Below the pieces are notes generated by a model. It had not been told where the DNA came from and did no database searches. It worked only from the letters and a program-made list of their open reading frames with translations. Shown piece by piece: positions 42,243 to 51,216 of a stretch of DNA of 64,000 nt (position 1 is the stretch's first letter; every line of letters begins with the position of its first letter). Origin of the DNA: DATKJY01 sp964540105 (GTDB taxonomy: Bacteria > Zixibacteria > MSB-5A5 > GN15 > FEB-12); contig CAZILL010000001.1 in NCBI GenBank assembly GCA_964540105.1, forward strand, positions 620,001-684,000. The letters are read 5' to 3'. Position numbers and translations under genes: made by a program.

Positions 42243-43775
42243 ATGAATGGCTTTCGACGGCTCGTTTTCGTTTCGATTATCTCCACTTACTTTCTGATCT
42301 TCATCGGTGGGCTCGTGCGGGTCGCGGGCGCTGGGATGGGCTGTCCCGATTGGCCAAAATGCTTCGGGCGATGGGTGCCGCCGCTCAGCGTGCGGGACCT
42401 TCCATCAGGAATCGATCCGACACTTCTGAATGTCACCCTGGCGTGGATCGAATATCTCAATCGACTGGCGGGAGTAACCGTCGGGCTTCTGATTCTTGCG
42501 GTCGCGATCGTGGCACTGATGAAATTCAGGCGAAATGTGGCGGTATTATACCCCGCCCTCGCGGCAGCCGTGTTGACTGCCTTTCAAGGATGGCAGGGAG
42601 GGAAGGTAGTGGCGTCGTCGCTGGCGCCGCTGATGGTCTCGGCTCACCTGGTGATTTCATTCGTGATTGTCTGTCTGCTCCTCTATGTCGCGCAGAAACT
42701 GTATTATGCACAAGGCGATGTTTCTTCGGAAGAAACTCGCTATCCTCCAAACGCAACCGTGTGGGTGGCTCTCCTGTGGGTAGGAGCGGTTCTGCAGGTT
42801 GTTCTCGGGACACAGGTTCGCGCCGGATTGCAAGTAGTCAGCGGGGATTATCCGCTATTGACTGACGCTGAATGGTTGAGCAGGGTTGGGCTCGGGCATG
42901 ATCTGCACATGATCGCAGGCATCCTGCTGGCGCTGTTCACGTGGTTTGTCGGGATTTCGATTCTCAAGATGACGTCACATCCTTCATCACTGGTGAGGCG
43001 GACAATCTGGGGAATGATGATTCTGATGCTGGTACAGATTCTGTTCGGATTCTTCTTTCTGCTTGTCGGACTGACCGCAGTGTTGCAACTCTTTCACCTT
43101 TGGATCGCGGGCATCTTCATCGGACTGACCATGCTGTTGTACTTCGGGGTTCGACAGAAGTATGCAACACGTGAGCATATTGCTACTCGCCCGGCAGGTA
43201 TGCTCGCATCGATTGTCGCGGGCGCGCTATTCGCCGTCGTCTCGGCCGTTGTGGTAGTGGGAAGGGCCGAGACGTCCCGCGCCGAGATGCCCGTGCTATG
43301 GATGGTGCCACCCTTCTCGTTTGTCGAACGCTCAGGAGAACCTTTCACCGAGGCAGGCTTCTACGGCAAGATTTCGATTGTCGACTTCTTCTTCACGAGC
43401 TGCCACGGACCATGCCCGGTGATGGGAGCGAATCTGGCGCAGTTGTATCGCACATACGCTCACTCCGACAAGGTTCAGATCGTATCGTTTACGGTGGATC
43501 CGGTAGCGGATTCGCTTCCGGTCCTTCAGGACTATGCAGTGCGGTTTGGCGTGAATGACAGGCGGTGGTTGTTTGTGAGGGGGGATACCGGTTCTGTGTC
43601 GCGGCTCTGTGAAGAGGGGTTTAAGGTCAGCGGCGATCTTCCCGGCAATCACAGCACACGATTCATCCTGGTAGACGCAAATGGGAATGTCAGAGGTCTC
43701 TATCCGTATGACAGCGAGGGGAGTCTGGCGCTCCTGCAGGAGCACATTCGAGAACTCGCGCGTACGATGCCATGA
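42243..43775 (+). CDS. ctaA: Fusion: heme A synthase (COX15/CtaA) plus SCO-like copper chaperone domain
   Basis: A 510-residue fusion. Residues 1-320 are a CtaA/COX15 heme O monooxygenase with about eight helices. They include GGLVRVAGAGMGCPDWPKCFGRWVPP, EYLNRLAGVTVG, SAHLVISFVIVCLLLY, LGTQVRAGLQVVSGDYPLL, GHDLHMIAGILLALF and LQLFHLWIAGIFIG, with the paired heme His and the Cys pair region. After one more hydrophobic segment (about 325-348) comes a periplasmic SCO/thioredoxin domain with FTSCHGPCPVMG (Cys387, Cys391) and the distal His in NHSTRFILVD (about 470). One chain thus joins heme A formation to CuA delivery. ATG 42243 has AAGAAGG upstream. Its stop overlaps the next gene. Confidence 0.93.
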   Translation: MNGFRRLVFVSIISTYFLIFIGGLVRVAGAGMGCPDWPKCFGRWVPPLSVRDLPSGIDPTLLNVTLAWIEYLNRLAGVTVGLLILAVAIVALMKFRRNVAVLYPALAAAVLTAFQGWQGGKVVASSLAPLMVSAHLVISFVIVCLLLYVAQKLYYAQGDVSSEETRYPPNATVWVALLWVGAVLQVVLGTQVRAGLQVVSGDYPLLTDAEWLSRVGLGHDLHMIAGILLALFTWFVGISILKMTSHPSSLVRRTIWGMMILMLVQILFGFFFLLVGLTAVLQLFHLWIAGIFIGLTMLLYFGVRQKYATREHIATRPAGMLASIVAGALFAVVSAVVVVGRAETSRAEMPVLWMVPPFSFVERSGEPFTEAGFYGKISIVDFFFTSCHGPCPVMGANLAQLYRTYAHSDKVQIVSFTVDPVADSLPVLQDYAVRFGVNDRRWLFVRGDTGSVSRLCEEGFKVSGDLPGNHSTRFILVDANGNVRGLYPYDSEGSLALLQEHIRELARTMP

Positions 43776-44185
43776 ACCTCAGCTTCTTGGCCACAGTGAA
43801 TGCGCTGCTCAACCTGACCAGCGGGTGTCTGCTAACGCTGGGATTTATCGCCATCAAGTCGGGCAATCCCGCGAAACATCGCAAACTCATGGTGTCGGCT
43901 CTGGTCTCGTCGACCCTGTTTCTGATCAGTTATCTCATCTACCACGCTCAGGTGGGTTCGGTGCCGTACTCGAGGCATGACTGGACTCGTGATGTCTACT
44001 TCGCAATACTCATTCCCCACGTGATATTTGCCGGATTGATCCTGCCGTTCATTGTTCTGGCGGTTCGATATGCGCTGAAGGAACAGTTTACGCAACATCG
44101 GCGTCTCGTGCGATGGATCTGGCCGGTCTGGATGTTTGTGTCCGTGAGCGGGGTGATTGTGTATCTTATGCTATATCATCTTTGA
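43772..44185 (+). CDS. DUF420 membrane protein, likely oxidase assembly factor
   Basis: A 137-residue DUF420 protein with four transmembrane segments. Typical features are ATVNALLNLTSGCLLTLGFIAIKSGNPAKHRKLM, RDVYFAILIPHVIFAGLILPFIVLAV and HRRLVRWIWPVWMFVSVSGVIVYLMLY, with several conserved His. DUF420 genes cluster with caa3 oxidase and SCO genes, and the B. subtilis member CtaM is needed for caa3 maturation. ATG 43772 overlaps the ctaA-SCO stop (ATGA). Last gene of the respiratory operon. Confidence 0.93.
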   Translation: MNLSFLATVNALLNLTSGCLLTLGFIAIKSGNPAKHRKLMVSALVSSTLFLISYLIYHAQVGSVPYSRHDWTRDVYFAILIPHVIFAGLILPFIVLAVRYALKEQFTQHRRLVRWIWPVWMFVSVSGVIVYLMLYHL

Positions 44186-44216
44186 AACCTGTGGCGTAGA
44201 TCAACGTATCACAATC

Positions 44217-46607
44217 ATGTCACGGCGGGTGGTACGAAACGTCTTGTTAGCGGCAGGTATCCTGCTGCTGGCGAGCGGCATCGCAAACAGCGAGTCTCGC
44301 GAAACCTCAAGAGTCATAACCGGGACAGTCTTCGATTCATCGAGCATGAAGCCGATCCCTCTGGTGACGGTTCAGATCGTCGGCACCAGTCGCTCGAGCC
44401 TCACCAACGATGACGGACGTTTCCGGCTACTGGTCGACAGTGGGGAATGTCATCTCAAGTTCAGCCATGTAGCCTACTATTCCAGTACGGCGAGAGTGAC
44501 TTCGCAGGATACGCTGGTGATGTGCGACAGCTACATGCATCCAACACTCATCGAGATCACAGGATTGACGGTCTACACCAAGTCGTATGACGCCGCGCAA
44601 CAGATCATGGTTGAAGCGATTGCACGCAAGAAGAAAATGCTCAAGGAACTTCAGGCATACAGCCTGAAGGCCTATGTCAAGGGGGTGGTCAGGGATCGCT
44701 CGAAGCCTGATTCGGCGAACATATTTGCTATCCTCGAAAGCCAACTCCGGTACGACTGGGAATATCCGGACAAGCACAAGTCGGTCGTGGAAATGCGTCG
44801 TCAAACGGCGAATGTTCCCGGTGATGCCTTTATCGCTCTGGGTGAAGTGACCGGCATTTATCACAATCGTATCGACTTTGGAAGTTTCGAAGTTGTCTCG
44901 CCGATGGCGGACGATGCGCTGAATTACTATTCCTACACACTCGAGGACAGCATCTTCGTTGATGCTCAGCGGGTCTTCGTCGTAGGGGTTATCCCCAGGA
45001 ATGAGAACGAACCGTTGTTCGCAGGAACATTGCAGATCGCCGACAGCAGCTACGGTCTGGTTGCGTCCGATCTGAAATCGACCAAGGGTTTTCACGTGTC
45101 GTTTCTCAAGAATCTGCGAATCCGAGAGCATTATGTTCAGTACGAAGAGAAGTACATGATGCCGGTCGAGACACGCTTGGGAATGGAATTGCAATTGCTG
45201 TTCCCGGGAATCCCCAATGACATCTCGTTTGAGAGCGTGATATCGCTTCATGATTATTCGTTCGCACGAGACACAACCGGTAAGGTATTCGATGAATATG
45301 TCATGGAAGTCGCGCCCGATGCCGACAAGTTCGATTCCGCCAAGTGGGCAGCGCAGCAGGGGATCCCCTTAAGCGTGAGCGAAGAGCGGAGCTACGTGCG
45401 GATTGACTCCGTAGAGAAGGCCCCGACACCTCTGGGAAAGGCACTCGCGCAGGGAGCCGTGGGAGCGGTTCTCATCTCACAAACAAACGCGGATTTCTTT
45501 CACTTCAATCGCGCCGAGGGGGCATATGTGGGACTCGGCGGGAGAACCAGACGTCTTGTCCCTCGAGCATCACTTCGGTTCAAGAGCGGGTATGCCATCG
45601 ACGGGCATTTCTGGGAACACGAGTATGGATTGACGCATGAGTTTCCTGGTCGTCCCAAGCTCACCGCCAGTCTGTTCTACCGCGATCAGGTAGCGACGCG
45701 GCCGACGATCTTCTCGTCTCCAAACACGAACATGACGTTCTTCGCCCTCCTGTTCAAGTACGATTTTCTCGACTATTTTCGGGAGCGAGGTGTTCAGGCG
45801 AGGGTTTCGGTCCGTGCGCTGCCCCACATCACGGCGGGAATTGGGTACAGGAGCTACCGTCAATGGTCGTTGCCCATCAACAGCGAGTATTCGGTCTTTC
45901 GCGGCGATTCAGTCGTCCGCGAGAATCCGCCCATTGCCGACGGCGTGCTCCGTGCCCTTGACTATCGCCTGAGCTATGACAGTCGTCCTTTGGGGAAGAA
46001 CAAGGGGCGCGAATTCGTCGCGGCGAGCGACAAGTATCTGATCACTGAGGTTTCAATGAAGCATGCGAGCCAGAAGTTCCTGGCGAGCGACTTCACGTTT
46101 CGAAAGTATCAGGCCAAAGTACAAGTTCAGCGACAGATGTTCGGTCTGGGATCAATGTCGTTGTTGGCCTTTGGCGGCACCTCGGACGGGGTACTGCCCC
46201 CCCAGGAGCACTTTATCGTCGACGTTGGATACTCTCTACTCGGGCGATCGCTCGGATTCGCGACTCTGGGAAAGGAGAATTTTGTAGGGGACAGAGTTCT
46301 GGCGATATACGTGCGCCACAATTTCAGAACAGCGTTATTTGCCAAGAGTGGCCTGCCGCTCATCAAGAAGTTGCCGCTGTTTCTCAGTGTCTTTGGGGGT
46401 ACGTTCGTGAGTGACTTTCACACTCCCGACTCACGGCCGGGAGAAGGAACATTCAAAGTTGCCCAGAAAGCGCACCGGGAGATTGGATTCGGCCTGGGGA
46501 ACTTGACCCCGTTTCTGTCGCCATTCAATCTCGAACTGGACTTCGCCTGGCAGTTATCGCACTACGGCTCCGACAACTTTACCGTCAGCATCAACGTGAA
46601 TCCCTGA
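44217..46607 (+). CDS. DUF5686/carboxypeptidase-regulatory-like outer-membrane protein
   Basis: A 796-residue exported protein. The signal peptide covers about residues 1-25 (VLLAAGILLLASGIANS). A carboxypeptidase-regulatory-like beta-sandwich spans about 32-110 (ITGTVFDSSSMKPIPLVTVQIVGTSRSSLTNDDGRFRL), as at the N-terminus of TonB-dependent receptors. The rest fits the DUF5686 family of FCB outer-membrane proteins: IMVEAIARKKK, a central region, and a C-terminal set of amphipathic strands ending LELDFAWQLSHYGSDNFTVSINVNP, which looks like a beta-barrel of about 350-400 residues. No plug domain is seen. Function is unknown. The 3' end is 3 nt from a convergent amidohydrolase gene. Confidence 0.75.
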   Translation: MSRRVVRNVLLAAGILLLASGIANSESRETSRVITGTVFDSSSMKPIPLVTVQIVGTSRSSLTNDDGRFRLLVDSGECHLKFSHVAYYSSTARVTSQDTLVMCDSYMHPTLIEITGLTVYTKSYDAAQQIMVEAIARKKKMLKELQAYSLKAYVKGVVRDRSKPDSANIFAILESQLRYDWEYPDKHKSVVEMRRQTANVPGDAFIALGEVTGIYHNRIDFGSFEVVSPMADDALNYYSYTLEDSIFVDAQRVFVVGVIPRNENEPLFAGTLQIADSSYGLVASDLKSTKGFHVSFLKNLRIREHYVQYEEKYMMPVETRLGMELQLLFPGIPNDISFESVISLHDYSFARDTTGKVFDEYVMEVAPDADKFDSAKWAAQQGIPLSVSEERSYVRIDSVEKAPTPLGKALAQGAVGAVLISQTNADFFHFNRAEGAYVGLGGRTRRLVPRASLRFKSGYAIDGHFWEHEYGLTHEFPGRPKLTASLFYRDQVATRPTIFSSPNTNMTFFALLFKYDFLDYFRERGVQARVSVRALPHITAGIGYRSYRQWSLPINSEYSVFRGDSVVRENPPIADGVLRALDYRLSYDSRPLGKNKGREFVAASDKYLITEVSMKHASQKFLASDFTFRKYQAKVQVQRQMFGLGSMSLLAFGGTSDGVLPPQEHFIVDVGYSLLGRSLGFATLGKENFVGDRVLAIYVRHNFRTALFAKSGLPLIKKLPLFLSVFGGTFVSDFHTPDSRPGEGTFKVAQKAHREIGFGLGNLTPFLSPFNLELDFAWQLSHYGSDNFTVSINVNP

Positions 46608-46610
46608 CCG

Positions 46611-47921
46611 TCACTTGGTCTTGGGAGTGTAGCGCTTGGCCTGATATTTGTTGTATAGCTCGAGCTGCTTGTTGTTCAGGTCGACTCGCCGCCCTTCTAT
46701 GAACATCCGAGTTATCTTCGAAGAGAGTTCGTCAAAAATGTCACCGCCAGACACAATGAGCGTGGCCTTCTTGCCGACTTCGAGTGAGCCAAGATCATTG
46801 GCCACGCCAAGAATCTCCGCTGGTGAGAGCGTGATGGAACGCAGCGCGTCATCGGGTGTCAGCCCCATCGCGACGGCATAGCCAGCGTGGAACGGGAGGT
46901 TACGGCCGTTCCATGTGTCAAACGTGGCGATGCAGAACTTCACTCCCGCCTCTGCAAGCAGCTTCGGCGTCCTGAAGGGGAGATCGAACTCATCGTCATC
47001 ACGCATTGGGAGAGCCATCACGGGTCCATAGATCACCGGAACATTCTTCCGTTTGAGCAAGTCGGTCAGTTTCCATGATTCGCGACCTCCGGTGAGAATC
47101 ATACGGACACGCATTTCTGAGGCGAAATTGACGGCAGCTTCGATTTGGCGATAATCGTCGGCTTGCACCAGAAGCGGCTGTTCGCCGGTAAGAATCGGCC
47201 GAATCGCTTCCCAGCGCAGGTCCATCTTAAGATTCGGGTCGGCCTGCTTTGCGGCCTGATAGGCGCGCGCGTCGGCGAAAATCTGTCGCAGGGCCGCCTG
47301 GTTCTCGACCATCTCTTTCTTCTGATCCTCGGACGATTTTTCCATCCACCACGCATTAATGACCGAGACTTGCGGCCAGTTGAGATGCAGGCCGACAATC
47401 ATCCGTTCCGCTGCATCTTCCTTCGTCCAGCCGTCGAGATTCATGAGACTGGAACGGCCCGTGATAAGCTGACCTGTCGGGACGACCAGCGCTGTAGTAA
47501 TTCCGTTCGTACGTACCGTGGGGAGCAGTTCCGAATCAGGATTGTAGGCGATGTGCGCGGCGACTTCAGCGCAGTTCCGCTCTCTTTCGCCGAGATCATT
47601 GGTAGCACGAGCTTCGCCGATCTCGATCAATCCGAGGTTAGTGTGGGCATTGATAATCCCGGGGTAGACGAATTGACCGGTGATGTCGATGATCTCAGCG
47701 CCAGAGGGAGGAATCAATCCGTGGCCGATCTGGGTAATACGTCCGTTTTCGAAGAGCATGTCGGTGGCTCTCAGGGTGCCGCCGCTGACGGTGTATAGGT
47801 CCCCCCCCTTGAGCAGGATCGGGAGTTGCTGCCTTGATCCGGGAAGATAGTCGTGGGCCGCGACTGAGGCCGCGAGCAGGACGACGAGGAGAGCCGAACC
47901 TACGCTATCTTTGAGCTTCAT
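46611..47921 (-). CDS. Exported amidohydrolase-family protein with altered metal site
   Basis: A 436-residue protein with a signal peptide (LLVVLLAASVAAHDY) and an imidazolonepropionase-like amidohydrolase fold (ITQIGHGLIPPSGAEIIDITGQFVYPGIINAHTNLGL at about residues 60-96; GLTPDDALRSITLSPAEILGVANDLGSLEVGKKATLIV). The usual D/N-x-H-x-H metal motif is changed to NAHTN, the later His residues are not obvious, and the final catalytic Asp region reads FCIATFDTWNGRNLPFHAGYA. Activity is therefore uncertain; it could be a structural partner of the upstream tandem amidohydrolase, with which it overlaps by 17 nt (translational coupling, AGAGGTG before the ATG). Confidence 0.8.
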   Translation of the reverse strand: MKLKDSVGSALLVVLLAASVAAHDYLPGSRQQLPILLKGGDLYTVSGGTLRATDMLFENGRITQIGHGLIPPSGAEIIDITGQFVYPGIINAHTNLGLIEIGEARATNDLGERERNCAEVAAHIAYNPDSELLPTVRTNGITTALVVPTGQLITGRSSLMNLDGWTKEDAAERMIVGLHLNWPQVSVINAWWMEKSSEDQKKEMVENQAALRQIFADARAYQAAKQADPNLKMDLRWEAIRPILTGEQPLLVQADDYRQIEAAVNFASEMRVRMILTGGRESWKLTDLLKRKNVPVIYGPVMALPMRDDDEFDLPFRTPKLLAEAGVKFCIATFDTWNGRNLPFHAGYAVAMGLTPDDALRSITLSPAEILGVANDLGSLEVGKKATLIVSGGDIFDELSSKITRMFIEGRRVDLNNKQLELYNKYQAKRYTPKTK

Positions 47922-50900
47922 ATGCGTTCACCTCTTTCCAATAATCCATGACGTCTTCACAGTGTGAAACATGGCCGGGCATCTTATAGCCGTCGCGTGA
48001 GTGGGGCCCGGAATCCTCTTTCCCCTGGGCAAGAACTTTCTGTATGAGCGCGCTCTTCTCCTTCTGGATCTCGATCCCCGTAGCACGGTCGGCATCGAGA
48101 TCGAAATAGTTCTTCCCGTCGACCCACGTCTGCAGCACACGGGCGTAGATGGACAGGGGATTGTAGTTCCAGATGACAAAGTCGGCATCCTTCCCCTCTT
48201 TGATGGAGCCGACCCTATCCTGCACGCGAAGCTGTACAGCGGGATACAGGGTCACGAGTTTGATCGCTTCCTCCTGACTCATGCCGCAGTACATGACAGA
48301 CTTGGCGGCCTCCTGATTGAGACGGCGACCCGATTCGGGACTATCGGAGTTGATGCACGTGACCACCCCTCGGTCATGAAGCAGGCAAGGATTCTGCGGA
48401 ATGGCGTCGTACACCTCGAACTTGTACGCCCACCAATCCGAGAAGGATCCGGCGCTGGCGCCATGAGCGGCCATCTCATCTGCGACCTTGTAGCCTTCAA
48501 GAACGTGAGTAAAGTTCTGCACGGTGAATCCGTACTGCTCGGCCAAACGCATCAACATCAGCATCTCTGAGGCAACATATGAGTGGCAGTGAATCAACAG
48601 GGTTCCCTTCAGAACATTGCTGAGCGCTTCAAGGGTGAGATCGCGACGGGGGGGAACAATTCGTGTTCGTTCTGTCTGGCTAAGAGCGTTGTAGGCAGTC
48701 CATTCAGCTTCGTTCTCGCGGGCCGCCTGGAAGGCATCCTTCATAATGGTCTCTACGCCCATTCTGGTCTGGGGATAGCGGATGGTAAACTGATCCCCCC
48801 AGTTACTCTGTTTGACGTTCTCTCCAAGAGCAAATTTGATGGTAGGGGGGGCGGCAGTGAATTTCATTTCCTCGGAGCTTGCTCCCCAGCGGCTCTTAAT
48901 GACCTGCAACTGGCCGCCGATGGCATTCGCAGAACCATGCAACAAGTGAATGGTCGTGACACCGCCAGCAAGAGCGCGATAGATGTTGATGTCGTCGGGA
49001 TCGACGACATCGCCGATACGAACCTCGGACGTGACCGATGCGGATCCTTCGTTTACATCCCCCGATATGGCCACGTGGGAATGCGTGTCGATAATTCCCG
49101 CGGTGACATGTTTGCCTTTGGCATCAATGACCCGGACCCCGGCCGGAGCGGTGAGATTGGCGCCAACACGAGCGAATTTTCCATTCATGATGAGGATGTC
49201 GGCGTTGATAAGGATGCCTTCAGATTCGGAGGTCCAGACCGTGGCGTTCTTGATCAGAACAGCTTCGGTCTGGGGGGGGGTGATACGTCCATAGGCCATG
49301 TTAGGGGATGTCATCTTCGAAACGAGAGAGTCGCGCTGTGGTTTCCCTATTTCACTCGAATCCTTCTCGGGCTGGAATGCTGATTTGAATGACGCCATCC
49401 ATGTCGCGCTGGTTAGATCGGGCGTGACGCGTGTTCCTACCAAGCGATCTTGATCGCGACGAGCGGTAAAGCGTTGAATTCCGGGGAATCCGAGGGTATC
49501 CGTTTTGGCGATGAAAAGGAGTCTGTCTCGCTGAGTAGTGATCTCACTCAGTTTGACCGTGCGATCCTTGTAACGCAGCTCACCTTTGACCTTGTCGATC
49601 TCCCCATTCAGATTGAGAGTCATGTCCAGGCCTGAATGGTTGAGAGTCCATTCGCCGCGAAAATCGACCTGATCGAGGGGAATGAACTCTCTTGGTTCTC
49701 CTCTGACGACTGTGGCCAGAATTCGCGTCTTTTCGTTGAAGAGCTCACCGTCGCAAATGACAAAATCAGCCAGTTTCCCTTTTTCGAGAGTGCCGATTTC
49801 ATCGGTCAGACTGCAGAAGGAGGCTGGAATCGTCGTGAGCGCCGCGAGGGCCCCTTTCTCGGTGAGACCGAGTTTAACCGCACGCCGGATATTCTTGAGA
49901 AACTGCGACGTGTCCTTCAGGTGACGCGTGGTAAAGGCAAACGGCACGCGATTGGCTTCCAGCACCTGGGGGTTATACGGCGCTCGCTCCCAGTGACGAA
50001 GATCGGCCAGGGAGGCGTCGAGATCGTCGTCAGCCGACTTGATCTCCGGCGGTTTTGGGAAATTGACGGGGAGGATGACTGGCTGCCCGGTTGCCGCGAT
50101 TTCCTTGATCCGTTCGTATTCGTGCCCGCTTCCAATATGGACAAACGAAATTCCGAACTCAGCCGCGATTCTGGAAGCCCGCAGCAGGGATAATTCGTCT
50201 TCGCTGTCAAAAATGAATTTCTCGTAGGCAGCGCTGGCCAGCGCCGATATGGCAAGATTGGTCTCGGGGGCTTTCTGACGGGGATTGGCCTTGAACACCG
50301 CCTGTGCTTTGCTGTACCAGGCGGCGTCGAGAAAACTCTGGCGAATAAGGGCAATGCTGCCCATCAGGGAGCTGGGATAGCTTTGTTCGGATGTCCCTTT
50401 GTTGAAAGCCGCGAAGTGTATTGATTGCGGGACAAGCAACTGATCGTTGGCAAGTGATCCACCGAGCAGAGTCACAAACGAACGGCCGCGAAAGATACCG
50501 TCGAGTTTGGCTGATTGGACAACGGTGATCCCCTGTTTCATCATCGGTTCAGCCTGTTTCGGGTCGGGTTGGAAGCTGGCAACAGAGTTGCGTTCCGCAT
50601 GAATCGCGTCGTTCCAGGCGTTGGCGCCAATCCGTGTCCCTTCATAGTGCGGGCGGGGATCACGAGCCGGGCGCGGCTTGTCCAGCGCCTTCAGGCCGTA
50701 CTCGGTGAACGGATCAATAAAACCCGGATAGATCAATTTGCCGGCGAGATCGGTGACGACTGCGCCGAGCGGGATGGTGACGGCCGTACCAATGTCAAGG
50801 ATGTGTCCGTCTTTGACGACCAGGGTGCCTTTGGTGATTCTCTTGTCCGGGGAAACGATGATGTCAGCGTTGGTGTAGGCGTGGAGCTGTGGAGTTTTGG

Positions 50901-50994
50901 TCCTGATGCCCAGCGGTGGGGTGGTTTGCGCGCCGAGGCTTGAGGCCAGCGCCAATAGTATCAGTGCGAACAGTATTTTCATAGTGTAAAGCAT
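47905..50994 (-). CDS. Exported tandem amidohydrolase, N-terminal unit degenerate
   Basis: About 1029 residues with a signal peptide (KILFALILLALASSLGAQ). It has two amidohydrolase units in one chain. Unit 1 (about 30-430) has the composite barrel/sandwich layout, but FIDPFTEYG stands where DxHxH is expected and the metal site is lost. Unit 2 (about 610-1010) keeps GIIDTHSHVAISG, LIHCHSYVASEMLML, NFTHVLEGYKVADEMAAHG and CINSDSPESGRR, so it can bind metal. Between them is a ~100-residue beta-rich segment (LNHSGLDMTLNLNGEIDKVKGELRYKD). Substrate is unknown; relatives are often annotated as secreted dipeptidases or imidazolonepropionase-like. ATG 50994 or 50982 could start the protein. First gene of a two-gene operon. 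Confidence 0.85.
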   Translation of the reverse strand: MLYTMKILFALILLALASSLGAQTTPPLGIRTKTPQLHAYTNADIIVSPDKRITKGTLVVKDGHILDIGTAVTIPLGAVVTDLAGKLIYPGFIDPFTEYGLKALDKPRPARDPRPHYEGTRIGANAWNDAIHAERNSVASFQPDPKQAEPMMKQGITVVQSAKLDGIFRGRSFVTLLGGSLANDQLLVPQSIHFAAFNKGTSEQSYPSSLMGSIALIRQSFLDAAWYSKAQAVFKANPRQKAPETNLAISALASAAYEKFIFDSEDELSLLRASRIAAEFGISFVHIGSGHEYERIKEIAATGQPVILPVNFPKPPEIKSADDDLDASLADLRHWERAPYNPQVLEANRVPFAFTTRHLKDTSQFLKNIRRAVKLGLTEKGALAALTTIPASFCSLTDEIGTLEKGKLADFVICDGELFNEKTRILATVVRGEPREFIPLDQVDFRGEWTLNHSGLDMTLNLNGEIDKVKGELRYKDRTVKLSEITTQRDRLLFIAKTDTLGFPGIQRFTARRDQDRLVGTRVTPDLTSATWMASFKSAFQPEKDSSEIGKPQRDSLVSKMTSPNMAYGRITPPQTEAVLIKNATVWTSESEGILINADILIMNGKFARVGANLTAPAGVRVIDAKGKHVTAGIIDTHSHVAISGDVNEGSASVTSEVRIGDVVDPDDINIYRALAGGVTTIHLLHGSANAIGGQLQVIKSRWGASSEEMKFTAAPPTIKFALGENVKQSNWGDQFTIRYPQTRMGVETIMKDAFQAARENEAEWTAYNALSQTERTRIVPPRRDLTLEALSNVLKGTLLIHCHSYVASEMLMLMRLAEQYGFTVQNFTHVLEGYKVADEMAAHGASAGSFSDWWAYKFEVYDAIPQNPCLLHDRGVVTCINSDSPESGRRLNQEAAKSVMYCGMSQEEAIKLVTLYPAVQLRVQDRVGSIKEGKDADFVIWNYNPLSIYARVLQTWVDGKNYFDLDADRATGIEIQKEKSALIQKVLAQGKEDSGPHSRDGYKMPGHVSHCEDVMDYWKEVNAYEAQR

Positions 50995-51216
50995 AATCCT
51001 TTTTCTCCTTTCGGGCAATGAAATAGCGCACCGCGTCCCTCTGGGAAAAGCGGAACGGACCAGGCTGCCTCAACCAGAGCTCTGGCCTAAAGCTTGGAAC
51101 ATATTTCCCGACATAAATATGGAGCGGCTATTAGCCGTTCAGGGTAGGGGTGACTTCTATTAGATTAGCGACAATTGCAGTCATATTCATGACTCACAGA
51201 TGAAAGGGAGACTTCC

